This document shows positions 11,086 through 23,271 of a stretch of 64,000 nt of DNA, piece after piece. The notes under the pieces were generated by a model. It was not told the origin of the DNA. It ran no database searches and saw only the letters and a list, made by a program, of their open reading frames with translations. A program made the translations under genes and the position numbers. The stretch's first letter is position 1; every line of letters starts with the position of its first letter. The stretch is from Apophysomyces variabilis (lineage: Eukaryota > Mucoromycota > Mucoromycetes > Mucorales > Mucoraceae): positions 558,001 through 622,000 of the forward strand of contig MZZL01000380.1 of the NCBI GenBank assembly GCA_002749535.1, given 5' to 3'.

Positions 11086-11668
11086 CTAGATGTATCCATT
11101 TACTTCCAAGGTCTTTTTACCATAAATGATAGTATGTGTTGTTACAGCAGCTACCATAGCTATTGGAAGTGGTTTTAAAGAGGTAATGGCTTTTCTGGCA
11201 TTAAGGAACGACCATGACAAACCCCAAGCTGTAAAAAATGAAAATGACAGTTTCCCCGTCAATGCAAATCAACCAAAAAAAGCATTAGTTCCATTTACCT
11301 GTTGCGATACCAGCACCGTTATCCGTATCTCCAGTGTACGTGACATATCTGTATCCCCCAATATCATTCCCCCCAACACTCTAAGTATCAGAGAAAAGCA
11401 TATGATCGATCTATTGAATTTTATTTTCTTCTTACCCAGCACCGGCAAAGATGACACCGAATGCCATGGATTGGAATAGAGACGGCATACCTGGCATCTT
11501 TTTGACTGAGGCAGGTACAGTGGCGAACGCTAACAAAAAAAATAAGGTGTATAAGTTATATCATGTTGGATGAGCATTCTTACATAACGCAGATAGACCC
11601 CACATAGGTAAGGGTGAATTTGCCTGTCTATCGATCCATGTTTCACTCTTGGGTGCCGTCTCCGCCAT
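11086..11668 (-). CDS. AIM19: Aim19-like small mitochondrial membrane protein
   Basis: Four exons give 133 residues from ATG 11668 (MAETAPKSETWIDRQANSPL). Exon 2 reads SFATVPASVKKMPGMPSLFQ then SMAFGVIFAGAG; exon 3 VGGNDIGGYRYVTYTGDTDN then GAGIAT; exon 4 AWGLSWSFLNARKAITSLKP then LPIAMVAAVTTHTIIYG and a short tail to the stop at 11086. Two or three weakly hydrophobic Gly/Ala-rich helices are visible. The pattern FQSMAFG-x2-FAGAG ... GDTDNG-GIATAW-x5-FLN-RK ... PLP matches my memory of the fungal Aim19 family (altered inheritance of mitochondria), whose role is poorly known. The exon 2/3 join uses donor GG|GTAAG and acceptor TTAGAG, the only pair keeping frame. Confidence 0.65.
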
Positions 11669-13399
11669 GATGCGTTAAAAAGGAAAGAAGTTTTTTGTTT
11701 TTGTTTTTCCCCAGTCGGCTTACACAATGGCTTGCGGGAAAGGGTCAATCTATCCAATGGGAGTATTTCCCCTATTTCCACCAATCATATTCTAAGAACA
11801 TGCATAAGAAACCCCTTCTTTTTTGAGTCACACCCACAAATCATTGATCGAATCCGCTTTCCCTTTTGCAAGCTGCCAAATAAGGTTCATCTTGTGTGTT
11901 TCAATTCCTTAGTCTGAAATAAGCCTACTGCGATAGGAAGGGACTGGTGAACAAAGAAAGTCGCGTGAACGGTTTTTCTTTTTCAAGGGTGTGTGATGGT
12001 CATTTGTTGACAAACATCAGTTTGATTTTAGAAATCATAACAAACGCAACATTTGACAACAAACTTGTATAAGTCGTAAGATTTGTTGCTTTGATTGGAC
12101 AAACATTGCAGATCATATCAAGTAGCCTGTGTTTCCCGAAATATTTCACATCCATTTCCTGCCGGCAGTCTTGCTACCTGGTGTTGCTACAGTAAACTTA
12201 TAGTTCATGCATCTCTGTAGTGTATTTTTCTGCCTCTCTATCGCATTATTTCACAAAGCCCGTTTAGGATAAACATCCTGTAGCAACTTAGACGTACAGG
12301 CGCTTATCTACGTTGTAGTTATTGTGTACTTCCGCAAGAACACAGTTTACACAAACCAGACGTTGTCTAGACAACATTTCACATGGGAATTTCACATAAA
12401 ATATTGTTTGTGTTATGGCCCTGAAGGGTAAAGAGAGCGAAAATAGCCATTAAACAGCTAATCAGCTATGACCATGGCTCGGTGGAATCGATCATTGTCT
12501 GTCACGTAGCGGCTGAAAATACATCCATATGACGTAAAAAATGGAGCTATCTCCTCTTATATGGGTCTAGAATAATGGCACAGGTATTGATATATAAAGA
12601 AATAGCTTGCCGGTCCAGACAAAAAGACACATTGCTTGTCCTGTTTGGATGCGTGTATTGGCACAGACAGACGCATGAACACGACGAAATGTTTACATTG
12701 ACACACCAGCTAACCAATTATAGAAGGTAATCTGAGAATTGGTGCAAGCACATCATAAATACAGCTTTTGATACTGAAAACAGTATACAGGATAGCAGAG
12801 ACGGACAAGAAATACTAAGGTCTGCTGGAAAGTATACCGATGGATAAGCAAGATAGCACTGCAAAGAGACAACCAAACTATGCAACTTATTCAACACCTG
12901 CTGAGATTTGCCACCTCATTTTAGGGAGAAAGTATAATTTTGTGTGTTGAATCATATCCAGCAGCAGTAGTAGAAGGAAAGGTTAGCTTCTTGCTTGTTG
13001 TTCTTCTAACATCTTGCCTGCTTCTTCTGATGAGCATTTGGCCATTTCGCCAACCTTGTGCAACACGAGGATTACATTTATATCACTTTGAATAAAACCA
13101 ACCTTAGCAAAAAATGAGTATATTAGCGAGAGACATCTATTGAAGCATTCATTTTGTTTCTATCAAGACATACCGAGGCATTGATGAAAGCTGACCGTCC
13201 ACAGCTGAAACTACAGTATTGTACATAAGCAGCCTAAGATATCAAATGATCTCCCTTTACAATTTTCGTGTAACTGAAAAATTCTGCTCGTTACTGTTTT
13301 GCCAATTTTTTCTTTTAATATCTCTGATTTGTCTTGCTAAGTTTTCTCGTAAACTCAAACGCGGAACTTTCTGGCCAGAAAGCGAGAGTCGACATTATT
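11669..13399. other. Gene-poor region upstream of a transposon relic
   Basis: About 1.7 kb with no credible coding exon; between about 11.9 and 13.2 kb no open frame of 60 codons exists on either strand. It contains a perfect 14-bp palindrome (gttgtctagacaac, 12363-12376) inside a looser inverted arrangement of cacaaac and gtttgtg. It may be mostly decayed transposon DNA, since it leads into the Tc1/mariner remnant, but I could not identify terminal inverted repeats. Confidence 0.5.
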
Positions 13400-14100
13400 G
13401 CATGCGGCCAGTAAACAAGCCGTAAGGTGAAAACGTGAACACTCGCAAGCTCCTCCACGCAACCATTGTTTCAGTGCTATATCGTATAATGAAGACCGGT
13501 GAATCCTCTTTGGCAAACCGTTCCAGAAGACCAAAGAAGGTGATAGAACGTGTTAGACGTGCCAGAGTGCTCAGAAAAGACGGTGAAGCATACCAGAGCA
13601 ATCACCTACAGCCGACTGTGAAGTATGATTGCTCTGTGATGATCTGGGAAACCTTCACAACGGATGGGACAGTGGCAGCAAAGATCATAACAGGAACCAT
13701 GGATCAAGATGTGTAAGTCGATGTTTTGTCTGGGTGCTATTACCCAGCTTACTTAGATGTAAGTCCTGATCCTGTTAACGATGGGTATGTTCTACAAGAG
13801 GACGAGGCCAGCTACCATATGGGCGCTTATTCGAGGTGGTGGAAGCAGATGAACAAGCTTCCTGTCTTGGACAATTGGCCTGCTCAAAGTCCGGACCTGA
13901 ACCCGATTGAGCATCTGTGAGATGAGATCGGGCGGCGTCTCATGAAGCGAAGACATGCTATATTTACCAAACAGCAGTTGGAAGAGGGGTTGCTGGATGA
14001 ATGGCGAAAGATCCCGGCAGGCGTCTGCAAGAATTTGGTGGATCCTATGCCAAGATGCCAAGCGGTGAGTAAAGCCCGTGGTGAAAACACCAGATACTGA
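13400..14100 (+). pseudogene. Decayed Tc1/mariner transposase
   Basis: Recognisable pieces of a Tc1-type DDE transposase in order: helix-turn-helix end (VLYRIMKTGESSLANRSRRP then KKV); RVLRKDGEAYQ and TVKYDCSVMIWETFTTDGTV; second catalytic Asp block VLQEDEASYHMGAYSRWWK; third block WPAQSPDLNPIEHL; and tail ...VSKARGENTRY with a stop at 14098-14100. It is broken: the roughly 100 codons expected between the HTH and the RVLRKDG block, including the first catalytic Asp, are missing; there is a TAA after MDQDV (about 13713); and a TGA replaces the Trp codon expected after PIEHL (13918-13920). It is therefore an inactive, internally deleted copy. Terminal repeats were not identified. Confidence 0.85.
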
Positions 14101-14834
14101 AAATAACAATAAAAACATATATTATATATATAAGGTCAGCCTCTTAATCAATGTCGAGAGTTTCAAGAGAATTGGTTTATGAAAAGTTTGATATAGAGCA
14201 TGTTTTAAAGATCGTCGTGGAAATCAACCAGAGCGGAGTTATATGTTTTCAGACTTTTTGGAGGGAAGTGTATCAATAGCCCTGAAAGCAATGAGCCATT
14301 TAGACCTTTTTATCCATTTCTCGTGTTATGTCTTCCAAAATACAACATGTTAACATTGTTCCACTATTTCTACACTTGCGGTTGAATATACTTGTCGTTG
14401 CATATAAACAAAGCGGGAAACGAAAGCAGTAAAATGAGGATTTGTATTGATTATCATGAAAATCGACTATCTGTAAGCTTATATTATGGCACAGCATGCC
14501 AACCAGCAGCTGCACTAACAAAGGAGGTTTGAAAAGAATTCATTGTGTACTAAGCACGCATATGTGTTCTAATACAACATTCGCATTTTTCTCAACATGT
14601 ATTATCTTTGATGCCGAGAAATTGGGTTTATACTTTATGCAATACGTAGTACGGTCTAAAACACATCTCAATATCAAGGCGTAGGGCTGCCGCTCTGTGT
14701 CAGTACCCGCCATTTTTGGCCATTTGTAGAAACAGCAGTCCCTGGAAGCGCAGCCAGGAAAGCATTCCGTATCGTACTGCACATTTGATCCCGACAAGAC
14801 GAGATAGTATTGGAAATTATACGAATTGCGAGCA
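14101..14834. other. Intergenic, 5' flank of UPF2
   Basis: AT-rich, with a TA-rich tract (tatattatatatataa) right after the transposase relic, which could mark the element's end. No gene seen; open frames on the minus strand here overlap the first UPF2 exon and lack support. Confidence 0.5.
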
Positions 14835-17800
14835 ATGAGTGACAAGATGCAGCTATTGCATGCCAATCGACTTGCGTGGGAGAGAGGCAAAACCGGTAGG
14901 CCTACCCTCGTTTCGAATAATAACATATAATAGATGACTCAAACGGTGCTGGTAGATCATGCGTCGTGCAAGAATCTTGACAGTAACATGAAGAAAAACA
15001 TGACCTTTGTTAAGAAATGCAAAACATCCTTGGCTGCTGATTCGAAAGAACAACTCCTCAATGATATCAAGAAACTGAGCCTCGAAAAATACATTTCAGA
15101 ATTAGTACAAAGCATTTTGGAGGGTATGCTCAAATGTAAAAACAGTGCGGATATTGCTGCATGCGTGGAGGTATAAGAGTACAAGATAGTCTCGGCTCCT
15201 GATAATTAAGAAAAAACTCCTGCTTAGATTCTTTCGGCTCTTCATCAGCGCTTTCCGGATTCATTTACGCCGTTATTGACGTACAGTCTGGCAAAATTTC
15301 TTGCACCACCCACAAAACAACATCTCGCAACGCTTAGCCAGGAACAACGGGAAAAGGAAGAAGCCTCTCGAATTACGAGACAACGAACCTATCTCCGTAT
15401 CAGTGTAGAACTCTGGCTAGCGGGCGTATTAAGAAATGTCGAGGATGGCATCTCATCGTTGGCATCGGCTAATTTAGAAGGCGTTGAGACACAAAGAGAC
15501 AGCGTTGCCGGCCTTGTGGGTTCATCTTCATCATCGGCAAAGGATAGAAAGAAGGATGAAAAAGAAGGCGATAAGGACAGTAAACTTGCTGGATTTGTGT
15601 ACCGTGTGCTGAAAGATATGGTAAGGTCTGTTACGCGGCATAATGAGTGTATTAAGAATTTGTTAGTTCTCGAGCGATACGGAACAGCACATCAATTTGC
15701 CGTTGGCGGCATCCTTTCTAAAAAATTACAGCCAAACAATACTTGGAATTATACCCCGAAAGCAACGTGCAGCAAACGAGCAGCATACCGAGGAGGAAGG
15801 TGGTGAGACAGTCGAAGAAAAGCCGGTTACAAATGTGGAAGAAGTACGCGAGGATTCCAACAGCGTTGTAACTCCAATGGCACGCGACTGGATAAAGGAT
15901 ATTATGGTGAATTATTATCGTAGTGTGGAGAAACATTTAGTCAAAGAGCATAAGTATATCAAGAAATTGGACCATCGTAATCATGAAACTTTGTTCGCTC
16001 GCGGTGAACTGTCAGAAGAAACGAAACAGAAGTATGAAAAAGCTACAAAGGCGTATGAGAAACTTTTGAATAACACTCAAGTGTAAGTTGAACCGTTCAT
16101 CTGGAGATCATTGGTCATAACAACTACGTTTTGGTTAGTCTGGCAGATGCGCTGGATTTGGAAATGCCTGATCTCCCTGAAGATGAGGGAGTAACGAAGG
16201 TCTCTATTGTGAGCGCGGGCGCAGGGAATGCTTTTTCGGATGCCAAGGTATGACTACGTTTTGTTCTATTTCCAAGTAGCTCATATAGAGAATATTACAG
16301 GATACCTTATTAAACAGCATTTGGGAAGACGATGATGCCCGTAAATTTTATGAAGTTCTTCCTGATCTGAGAGTTCTTGTTCCTGGCGTATTTTTGGAAT
16401 CGCAGCCGCAGAAGAAAGCAACTGACGGAAACGAGGCTGTTGAAGTTGACACGGAAAAGAAAAAGGCAGATGAGGAGGAAGAGGAAGAAGAAGGAGAGCA
16501 GGAGCGTGAGACTGAAAAGGCGGATGAATCCAAAGAAAAACACTATACTGAAGAAGAGGATACCGATGGAGCGGAACAAAATGAAGCTGTAGCCGACGTT
16601 AGCGAGGAGGATGCTGTTGTGGATCCTTCTCTGGAGGACAACAACGTGTCAGAGTAGGTGCACATCATGCTTTGGCTGCTTTGGTTGACGTTGTGCATAT
16701 TTGTTCCCCTAGAAATCCTGATAAAGGCGATGCGACAGATCTGGGCACAAATGCCAAACCCACACAGCTGGCCCAACTTGATGCTTTGCTATCCCGGCTT
16801 CCTAACTTGGGAAACAGAGATATGATCGATAGTGCAGCAGTAGAGTTTTGCTACGTGAATTCAAAGGCTGCTCGTAAGCGCCTTGTTAAAGTAACTGGAT
16901 AAGGCATTCAGCTAGATCTGAAAATTCACCTCTGTCACCGTAGACTCTACTTAATGTGCCTCGCCAACGGTTAGATTTACTGCCGTACTATGCACGGTTG
17001 ATAACCATCCTCAATAATTACTTTCCTGATATCGGCGAGTCTGTGCTAGCAGCAGTACGTGGAATTATCAGTGTACATACGGTGCTTATCATTTTTATTC
17101 CAGCTTGAACATGAGTTTAAAGGGCTTTACAGGAAAAAAACTCAAGATTTATTAGAAAGCCGGGTCAAGGTAAGAAAGAGAGAAACATGGATTTTGCAAA
17201 GCAGACAAAATCTAATGAATATCTAGAATATCCGATTCTTATCCGAATTAACGAAATTCAGAGTGACGCCTCCTCACACAATCTTCCATATTTTTAAAGT
17301 TGCTTTGGACGATTTTACCAATCAAAACATTGATGTCGTATGTAATCTCCTCGAAACATGTGGGCGATTCCTGCTCAAGTCCCCTGAAACTGGTGTGCGC
17401 ATGAATAATATGGTAAGGGCAAACGATAATGCAGACAAAAAAGATACGATATGTAACATATTTCCAGCTGGAAACGGTGATGAGAAAAAAGAACGTACAG
17501 CATTTGGATAATCGGCAGTCGCTAATGGTTGAGAATGCATATTATCAAGCAAATCCACCAGATAGAAGCGCCGTTATTGAGAAAACGCGTTCTCCTATGG
17601 AAATGTATATCCGTAAGATCATCTATGGGAACCTGAACAAGAAATCGTTGGACAAGGCATTGAAACAGTTGCGGAAACTGCACTGGGAGGATGAATCCAT
17701 TAGACGCTTGCTTTCCAAATTGTTCCAGAAAGTCTGGAAAGTGAAGTACAGCAATATCCATTTAATGGCCATTCTTGCTAGTGGATTAAGCCGATACCAT

Positions 17801-19410
17801 TCTGATTTTGGAATGCAGGTGGTGGATAGCGTGGTAGAAGAGATCCGTGTTGGTTTAGAGGTAAATCATCCATACGCTGTATATGCCTATATAACTCCGT
17901 TCTTGCAGCAAAACATTTTCAAGCACAACCAAAGACGTATTGCGGTTGTAAAGTATTTGGGCGAACTTTACAACTACCGCATGATTGATTCACCTCTCGT
18001 GTTTGACACGTTGTACACGATTGTTACCTTGGGTCATGGTAAATGAAATGTGGGTACGATCCATAATAGAGTAACTGTTTTTGAATACAGAGTTTGGCAG
18101 ACCTGCTCGAGAGCGTTTTTGTGCCATAGATGCTCCTAACGATTTTTTCCGCATCCGTTTATGTTGTACGTTGCTGGACACTTGCGGTATGTGCTTTGAT
18201 CGTGGCAGTTCCAAGCGGAAGTTGGACAATTTCTTGACCTTTTTCCAGGTAAGTACCTTCACACTGAACTTTGCGCATGCTAATTCGATAATAGATGTAT
18301 ATCTTGAGCAAGACAAAACCCCCTATGGACGTTGATTTCATGATCAGTGATACTCTTGAAATGCTTCGTCCTCAACTACGTCTCTTTGCTTCCTACGAGG
18401 AAGCGAATGAAGCTGTGGACCGTATGCTTTTAGAGCAGCTTAAATCTGTACAGGGTATGTACATAGTGATATATAGTGCATTTAGTTGACGCATTTTGTT
18501 CACAAGGTGCGGATGGAAAAGCCCAAGAAGATGGATTCGAGGAAAGTGAGGCATCAGAAAGTTCTAGCGACGAAGGCGACGAAGAGGAGAATTTGGAAGA
18601 TGGGGTCAAAGAAGATGAGGAGGAAGGAAGTTTGGAAGAGGTAACGATATGCATAGACATAGACGCCGAATTTGACTTGTTTCCTCTTTAGACCGTCAAC
18701 GGCGTTGGAGAGAATGATACGGAAGAAGATGTAGTAGTTTTGAAGAAACGCGAAGAGCAAGTATCGCGAGAAGAGGAGGATGAATTCGAAAGAGAGTTCA
18801 GCAAAATGATGAGCGAAAGCATTGAGTCCCGTAAATACGAAAAGAAGGCTGCTGTACTTGACGTACCTATTCCCATGAATCTCCGGGGCACACAAGGTAC
18901 TGATGGTTTAGCGAAGAGCTAATGTGATCTAAAACTCACTCCCCATTTGCTATCCAGATCGAAGAACAGCGGCACAAGAGAAAGACAAAGCGGATACGGG
19001 CAAAATGGCGTTTACTCTGCTGACTAAAAGAGGAAATCGACAACAGGTACTTTAGGATTAACAACTCCCCTTTCTTGCTGACGACTAGGCGTAGACAAAG
19101 ATTATGGAAGTTCCAGCGGATTCCATTTTGGCAGTTAGTACTCGATCCAAGCAGGAAGCTGAGCGTGAAGAACAGCAGCAGTTGAAAAAGCTGGTTCTGG
19201 ATTACGAAGAAAGAGAAGAGGCTGCGGCGCGCCAGGCTGCATTAGAAGAACGAGCAAGACAGCGTGGCAGTTTCCGAGGCAAGCGAGTGCTTCACCTGGG
19301 AGGTGGGGGTGGACAAGCGTACACAAGTGGAAGGTAAGGTGCAAAATGTTTGTTAGCAAGAGCTATCTCGCTGAGGCATTTCTTTTTGCCATGGCAGAAC
19401 CCGAAGGTGA
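14835..19410 (+). CDS. UPF2: Nonsense-mediated decay factor Upf2/Nmd2
   Basis: Many short introns; about 1,080 residues. Known role: scaffold joining Upf1 to Upf3 and triggering NMD in the cytoplasm. Exon 1 starts MSDKMQLLHANRLAWERGKT; exon 2 DHASCKNLDSNMKKN-x-TFVKK opens MIF4G domain 1, which continues through ILSALHQRFPDSFTPLLTYS and GIIPRKQRA (after a 46-nt intron, 15621-15666) to FARGELSEETKQKYEKATKA. An acidic linker follows (16430-16650). MIF4G-2 starts near LDALLSRLPNLGNRDMIDSA (16780). MIF4G-3, the Upf3-binding domain, includes MEMYIRKIIYGNLNKKSLDK, NIHLMAILASGLSRYHSDFG and HNQRRIAVVKYLGELYNYRM (17590-18450). A Glu/Asp-rich linker precedes the C-terminal Upf1-binding block (KMAFTLLTKRGNRQQ, ILAVSTRSKQEAEREEQQQL). 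The end is either SGR-stop at 19337, by reading through a GTAAGG donor, or after one more splice TRR-stop at 19410. Confidence 0.95.
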
Positions 19411-19961
19411 TATATTGCATTGCGCCAAGACCTCTCTGACGCACGGAAAGAAAGGAAAAAAAAGGGATGAAGTGCTCCTAGCATTTGCTTTTCACGTCAA
19501 ATCCTAGGAAAGCATATGTTTGACAAGGAGTTTCGAGTCAGATGGAAAGGGCCAAGTGCTCAAGAAGATTAGCCACCTTCATAGGTCTCATTATTTCCCT
19601 ATCCACATGAGAATACATGCGATGCGTGGAACAGAAAATAAAACTCTCTCCCCGCCCCTACAAATTTTGCATATGCCTTTCCATTGTGGAATTCTGTGCT
19701 CCATCAGACCTTTTCAGATTTAGTTATGATTGCTTTTCAAGTACACGAAATAACAGTAGCTTAACATGCTACATTTTGCAGCTAAAACCTGCTTGATTGC
19801 AATGTCCAAGAAAGAGTTGGACGAATTGCACGACATGTGCTATGGAAATGGTTTGCAACGTCGGCGGGGTCATAGTGACGGCTTTTGAGACGTCGAAACT
19901 TTTTTTCTTTTTGGCAAAGCACCGCTCTCATTTCGAGTTGAACGATCTGCTACCGTTGGGA
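19411..19961. other. Intergenic between UPF2 and UTP5
   Basis: Head-to-tail spacer of about 550 bp that must hold the UPF2 3' end and the UTP5 promoter. A T-rich tract (cttttttctttttgg) lies shortly before the UTP5 ATG. An open frame continues in phase upstream of the ATG at 19962 but its codons are unlike the gene, so it is taken as leader. No RNA gene seen. Confidence 0.5.
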
Positions 19962-22006
19962 ATGACAGGATTAACACAACAACAAAACGGTATCAAGGCA
20001 GCTAAATCTACTTCCTGTTTGGATTTCCCGCTGTATACATTTGATCGCAACGCCGATGCGGGTCTTTTTATGCTTGTGATAAACGATGTCGACCAACAAC
20101 AGTTACGTGCATTTGCCATGCAAGGCGGAGCTGTGGTGCGTAATTTCCGTCCTGAGAACAAGGAAGAATTTACGAGCTTAAGTTGGGGAGAGGTAAAAAA
20201 GCAAAATAGAACAGCCGACAACAATAGCGATCCGGGATTAACGTCAAGTAACAGAAAAACAAGGGAGAACATTCAACGAAAGTCATCGCTCTCGGTACAC
20301 GCATGGGAGAGATCCTGTTATATACATTAAGTCGTGGTCAGCCTTTGCGACTGGAAGGCGAGCATTCGCATCCAATTGTGGATCTTGTTTTTAACAAGTC
20401 AGGCACTCGGTTATACTCTGTTGCAGAAGATCGTATCGTGGAGTGGGATATTGATGCGGATAACAAGGCTAAGGTGTCGTAAGTGTAGAAATGCAAATTT
20501 GACGTGGAATGCGAGTACATGTTTATTTAGTCCGTTAACTTCTTTAGTTCTTGGGATGTGGAAGGAGCTCAGCGGGCGGCATTGAATAGTGATGATACAA
20601 AGATGGCGATCGCAGTCGGTCAAACGATTCAGCTTTGGGATACGAGCAAGCACAAACTTCTTAAAGTAAGCTATTTGAACGGATAAGCGATTTGGTTTAA
20701 CAAAGGCAATTTGGTCAGACGCTTAGCGGACATGTTGCTCCTGTCAGTAAACTCTTGTTCCTGAATGAAGAGGATTTACTGGTATCGGTCGCAGAAGGAG
20801 ATGAAAATATCCGGGTATGGGACATACAATCCCCCAAAAAAAACATTCAGCCTACGTTGCTTGCGTTTCGTCCGACGGTATCTATTGCTAGCCATGGCAC
20901 ATCTTTACTTGCTGTTTCTAGTCATGGTACGATCGGCATCTGGCAAGATATTAAGGCGGGGTCAAAGTCTAAAACCCCGAAGCCTGTGGATTCAACAATA
21001 AAGGTTGTGTCGAGTCATTCGGATGATATCGTTATTCCCATCTTTGCTGCTCGGTTTGTAAATGATGAAGATGGGGAAGCTGTGGCGATCGTTCGTGGAT
21101 CCACATCCAGTCCGCTATTCGAGTTGGTGGTAAGGACTATGCATGCTGGAGGAAAGAGGGAACCAAGGAGTGAACCAAATAAGTTCGGTGATTAAACCTA
21201 TAATTTTTGTTTTCTTTAGCGGTATACCAACAAAAATGGGGATGTTGTTGAGGATATTGTATTGACGAGACAACAGTCAACCAATATTGGAACAGCCATC
21301 AAGACTAAAACCGGAAACACATCGCTACCTCCAGCAGCCACCTTGCATCATTCACTGGTTCAATCATTGCATTCAGGCGACCATCTTTTTAATGCATGTA
21401 TATCGCATTACAAGCCAGATATCATTCAAAGCGCAGCACAGCGACTGCCTACAGCATATGTTATACCTATAGTGACGAAATTATTGGAGAAGTTCAGACA
21501 GACGCAGGGCCGACATCCCAGAGTGGTGCAATGGCTTAAAGTGGTTTTGAGTGTCCATACGGCCTATTTGATGGCAAATCCGGACATGGTGAAACGGTTA
21601 GCGGAGGTGCATCAATTTTTAGAAAGTCGCCTGAGCTTGTATCCAAAAGTGCTTGCGTTGCGTGGGCGCTTGGATATGATTCAGGGCCAGATTGATGCTC
21701 GTTCACGGTATGATCCCGAAGATGAAACCGATATTATGTTTGCCGACCAAGAATCGGACGAAGAGGTTGACCATGATGAATTACTAAGCCAAAACGACGA
21801 AGCAGAAGACCAAGAAATGATGGATTTAGTGGGCGATGCAGATCAGGTAAAGAAAAGAAAAAAGACATTTCGACTACAGTATTCAGTTCGGATGGATATT
21901 GATATCTTTGTTTTTGAAGGATATGTTTGCTGCGGAAGAGGATGAAGGAGAGGAAGTGGACGAAGACGTCTCCGAGGATGACGATAGTAGCGAGGCCGAT
22001 AACTAA
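19962..22006 (+). CDS. UTP5: SSU processome WD-repeat protein Utp5 (WDR43)
   Basis: Six exons, about 570 residues. Known role: member of the UtpA/t-UTP subcomplex of the nucleolar small-subunit processome, needed for 35S pre-rRNA transcription and processing. Start MTGLTQQQNGIKAAKSTSCL. WD-type blades include KVIALGTRMGEILLYTLSRG, HPIVDLVFNKSGTRLYSVAE-DRIVEWDI, ALNSDDTKMAIAVGQTIQLW and LSGHVAPVSKLLFLNEEDLL. The Utp12-type helical domain reads RLPTAYVIPIVTKLLEKFRQ, HPRVVQWLKVVLSVHTAYLM and VLALRGRLDMIQGQID, matching WDR43/Utp5. The protein ends in a Glu/Asp-rich tail, common in nucleolar proteins. The intron 20193-20254 is needed to join SWGE to KNKGEHSTKVIALG. The length fits the family. Confidence 0.92.
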
Positions 22007-22140
22007 GTTAAAGCATACATTGTACATTTTTTTTATTTCTGTTCTATAAAAGCACCAAGGGCATTAGACATGTCACACTGACATGTAAATGGGTATAGTG
22101 TGGATAATCGAGGGTTCTGTACTCGGCACGCCTCTTCGTG

Positions 22141-22395
22141 TCACCCTTGTTGTGGCACTGAGTAACCTAAATCTCCAGCCTCATCCATGCCAGTAATTTT
22201 TGATAGGTGCTCTCGTTCCGTGATATTCAAAGGACGAAAAAGAGCTGAAAGGGAACGATATGACTTGGATGTAACATCATTGCTTAGTATAGAATGATCC
22301 ATAACGGAATTCTGTTTGGCCTTCCGGGCTTGGAAATTCAATACCAGCGGATGAAGTGCACTCTTTTTCTTTTTACCGAGATATAAAAGTGGCAT
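22141..22395 (-). CDS. Small uncharacterised protein (84 residues)
   Basis: A single intron-free frame on the minus strand, convergent with UTP5 (134 bp between stops). It starts MPLLYLGKKKKSALHPLVLN with a basic patch and continues with a Ser/Leu-rich amphipathic region (SNDVTSKSYRSLSALFRPLN) and an acidic GMDEAGDLGYSVPQQG end. The composition looks protein-like, with mixed charge and few rare residues. No domain, signal peptide or membrane segment is recognised. It could be the last exon of a longer gene, although no upstream exon is evident. Confidence 0.45.
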   Translation of the reverse strand: MPLLYLGKKKKSALHPLVLNFQARKAKQNSVMDHSILSNDVTSKSYRSLSALFRPLNITEREHLSKITGMDEAGDLGYSVPQQG

Positions 22396-23271
22396 AATGA
22401 AACGGCCCGGAATGACAACAGAATTGTATTGGAAGATACAGTTTCATAGTACGCAAAGCTTATCTAGACTAACATAAAAAAATCATTCAACTAACATTAC
22501 GTTCTCTACAGCGTTTTACTTTTGTTTATGAAAAGTACGTAATGTAGGCGTAAACCACTATGCACCTGTGACCAATGTCCATGAGCTATGCGCGTGCATA
22601 TATTGTCATTTGCCCATGAAGATTGAAATACGTTCTCTGATTCTTTTAGGCTTCTTTGAGACTTATCAGTTTTAGTGGCTTAATGTATTCCAGTTCGGGT
22701 GATACAATGGAAATGAAGGCTTGGCAAGGTAGAAGTGTGAGCCACTGTGATTGCAGGGTTCTTTTTTGTCATAAGGTCGCAAAATGGAATGTAACCCGAG
22801 GGGAAGAAGGGTGATACCATGCAACGTACATTGCATACAAAGATCCCGTGCAAAACAAGTCTAAACCAATCGAACTAAAAAAGCTATCATACTTTACCCT
22901 TTTCTTCGGACCTCCGAATAATGAGATTCATATCCAGTATGATCGTTTGCCGGCTTTGTCTTATGAACCATCCGCAACTCAGGAACACTACGCATGACAT
23001 ATTGAAGAATACTTTGTTGTCATCTTTGTTTAATTATTTGAACAGTCTATTCCTTTAGCGCGCAAGAACAGAGAGAAGACAGAATTTTTAAACTAAAAAT
23101 GGATGATTTTTTATGAACAGATACCGTGTAACAATATACAGACACATCATGCGCTCATATAAAGGAAACGAACCCAACAAAAAATAGGATCTTGAGACTT
23201 CTTTTCTCTCTCTCTCTTTCTTTCTTTCTCCCGTTATTTTTGTTTTTTTTTTGTAGCGTGCGCGTATCATC
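22396..23271. other. Intergenic, 5' flank of phospholipase D
   Basis: About 0.9 kb without a coding signal. A long CT-rich tract (23200-23255) ends ...ttttgtag 16 bp before the PLD ATG, which looks like a splice acceptor. PLD may therefore have a 5' UTR intron, or this is a pyrimidine-rich initiator. Confidence 0.5.
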
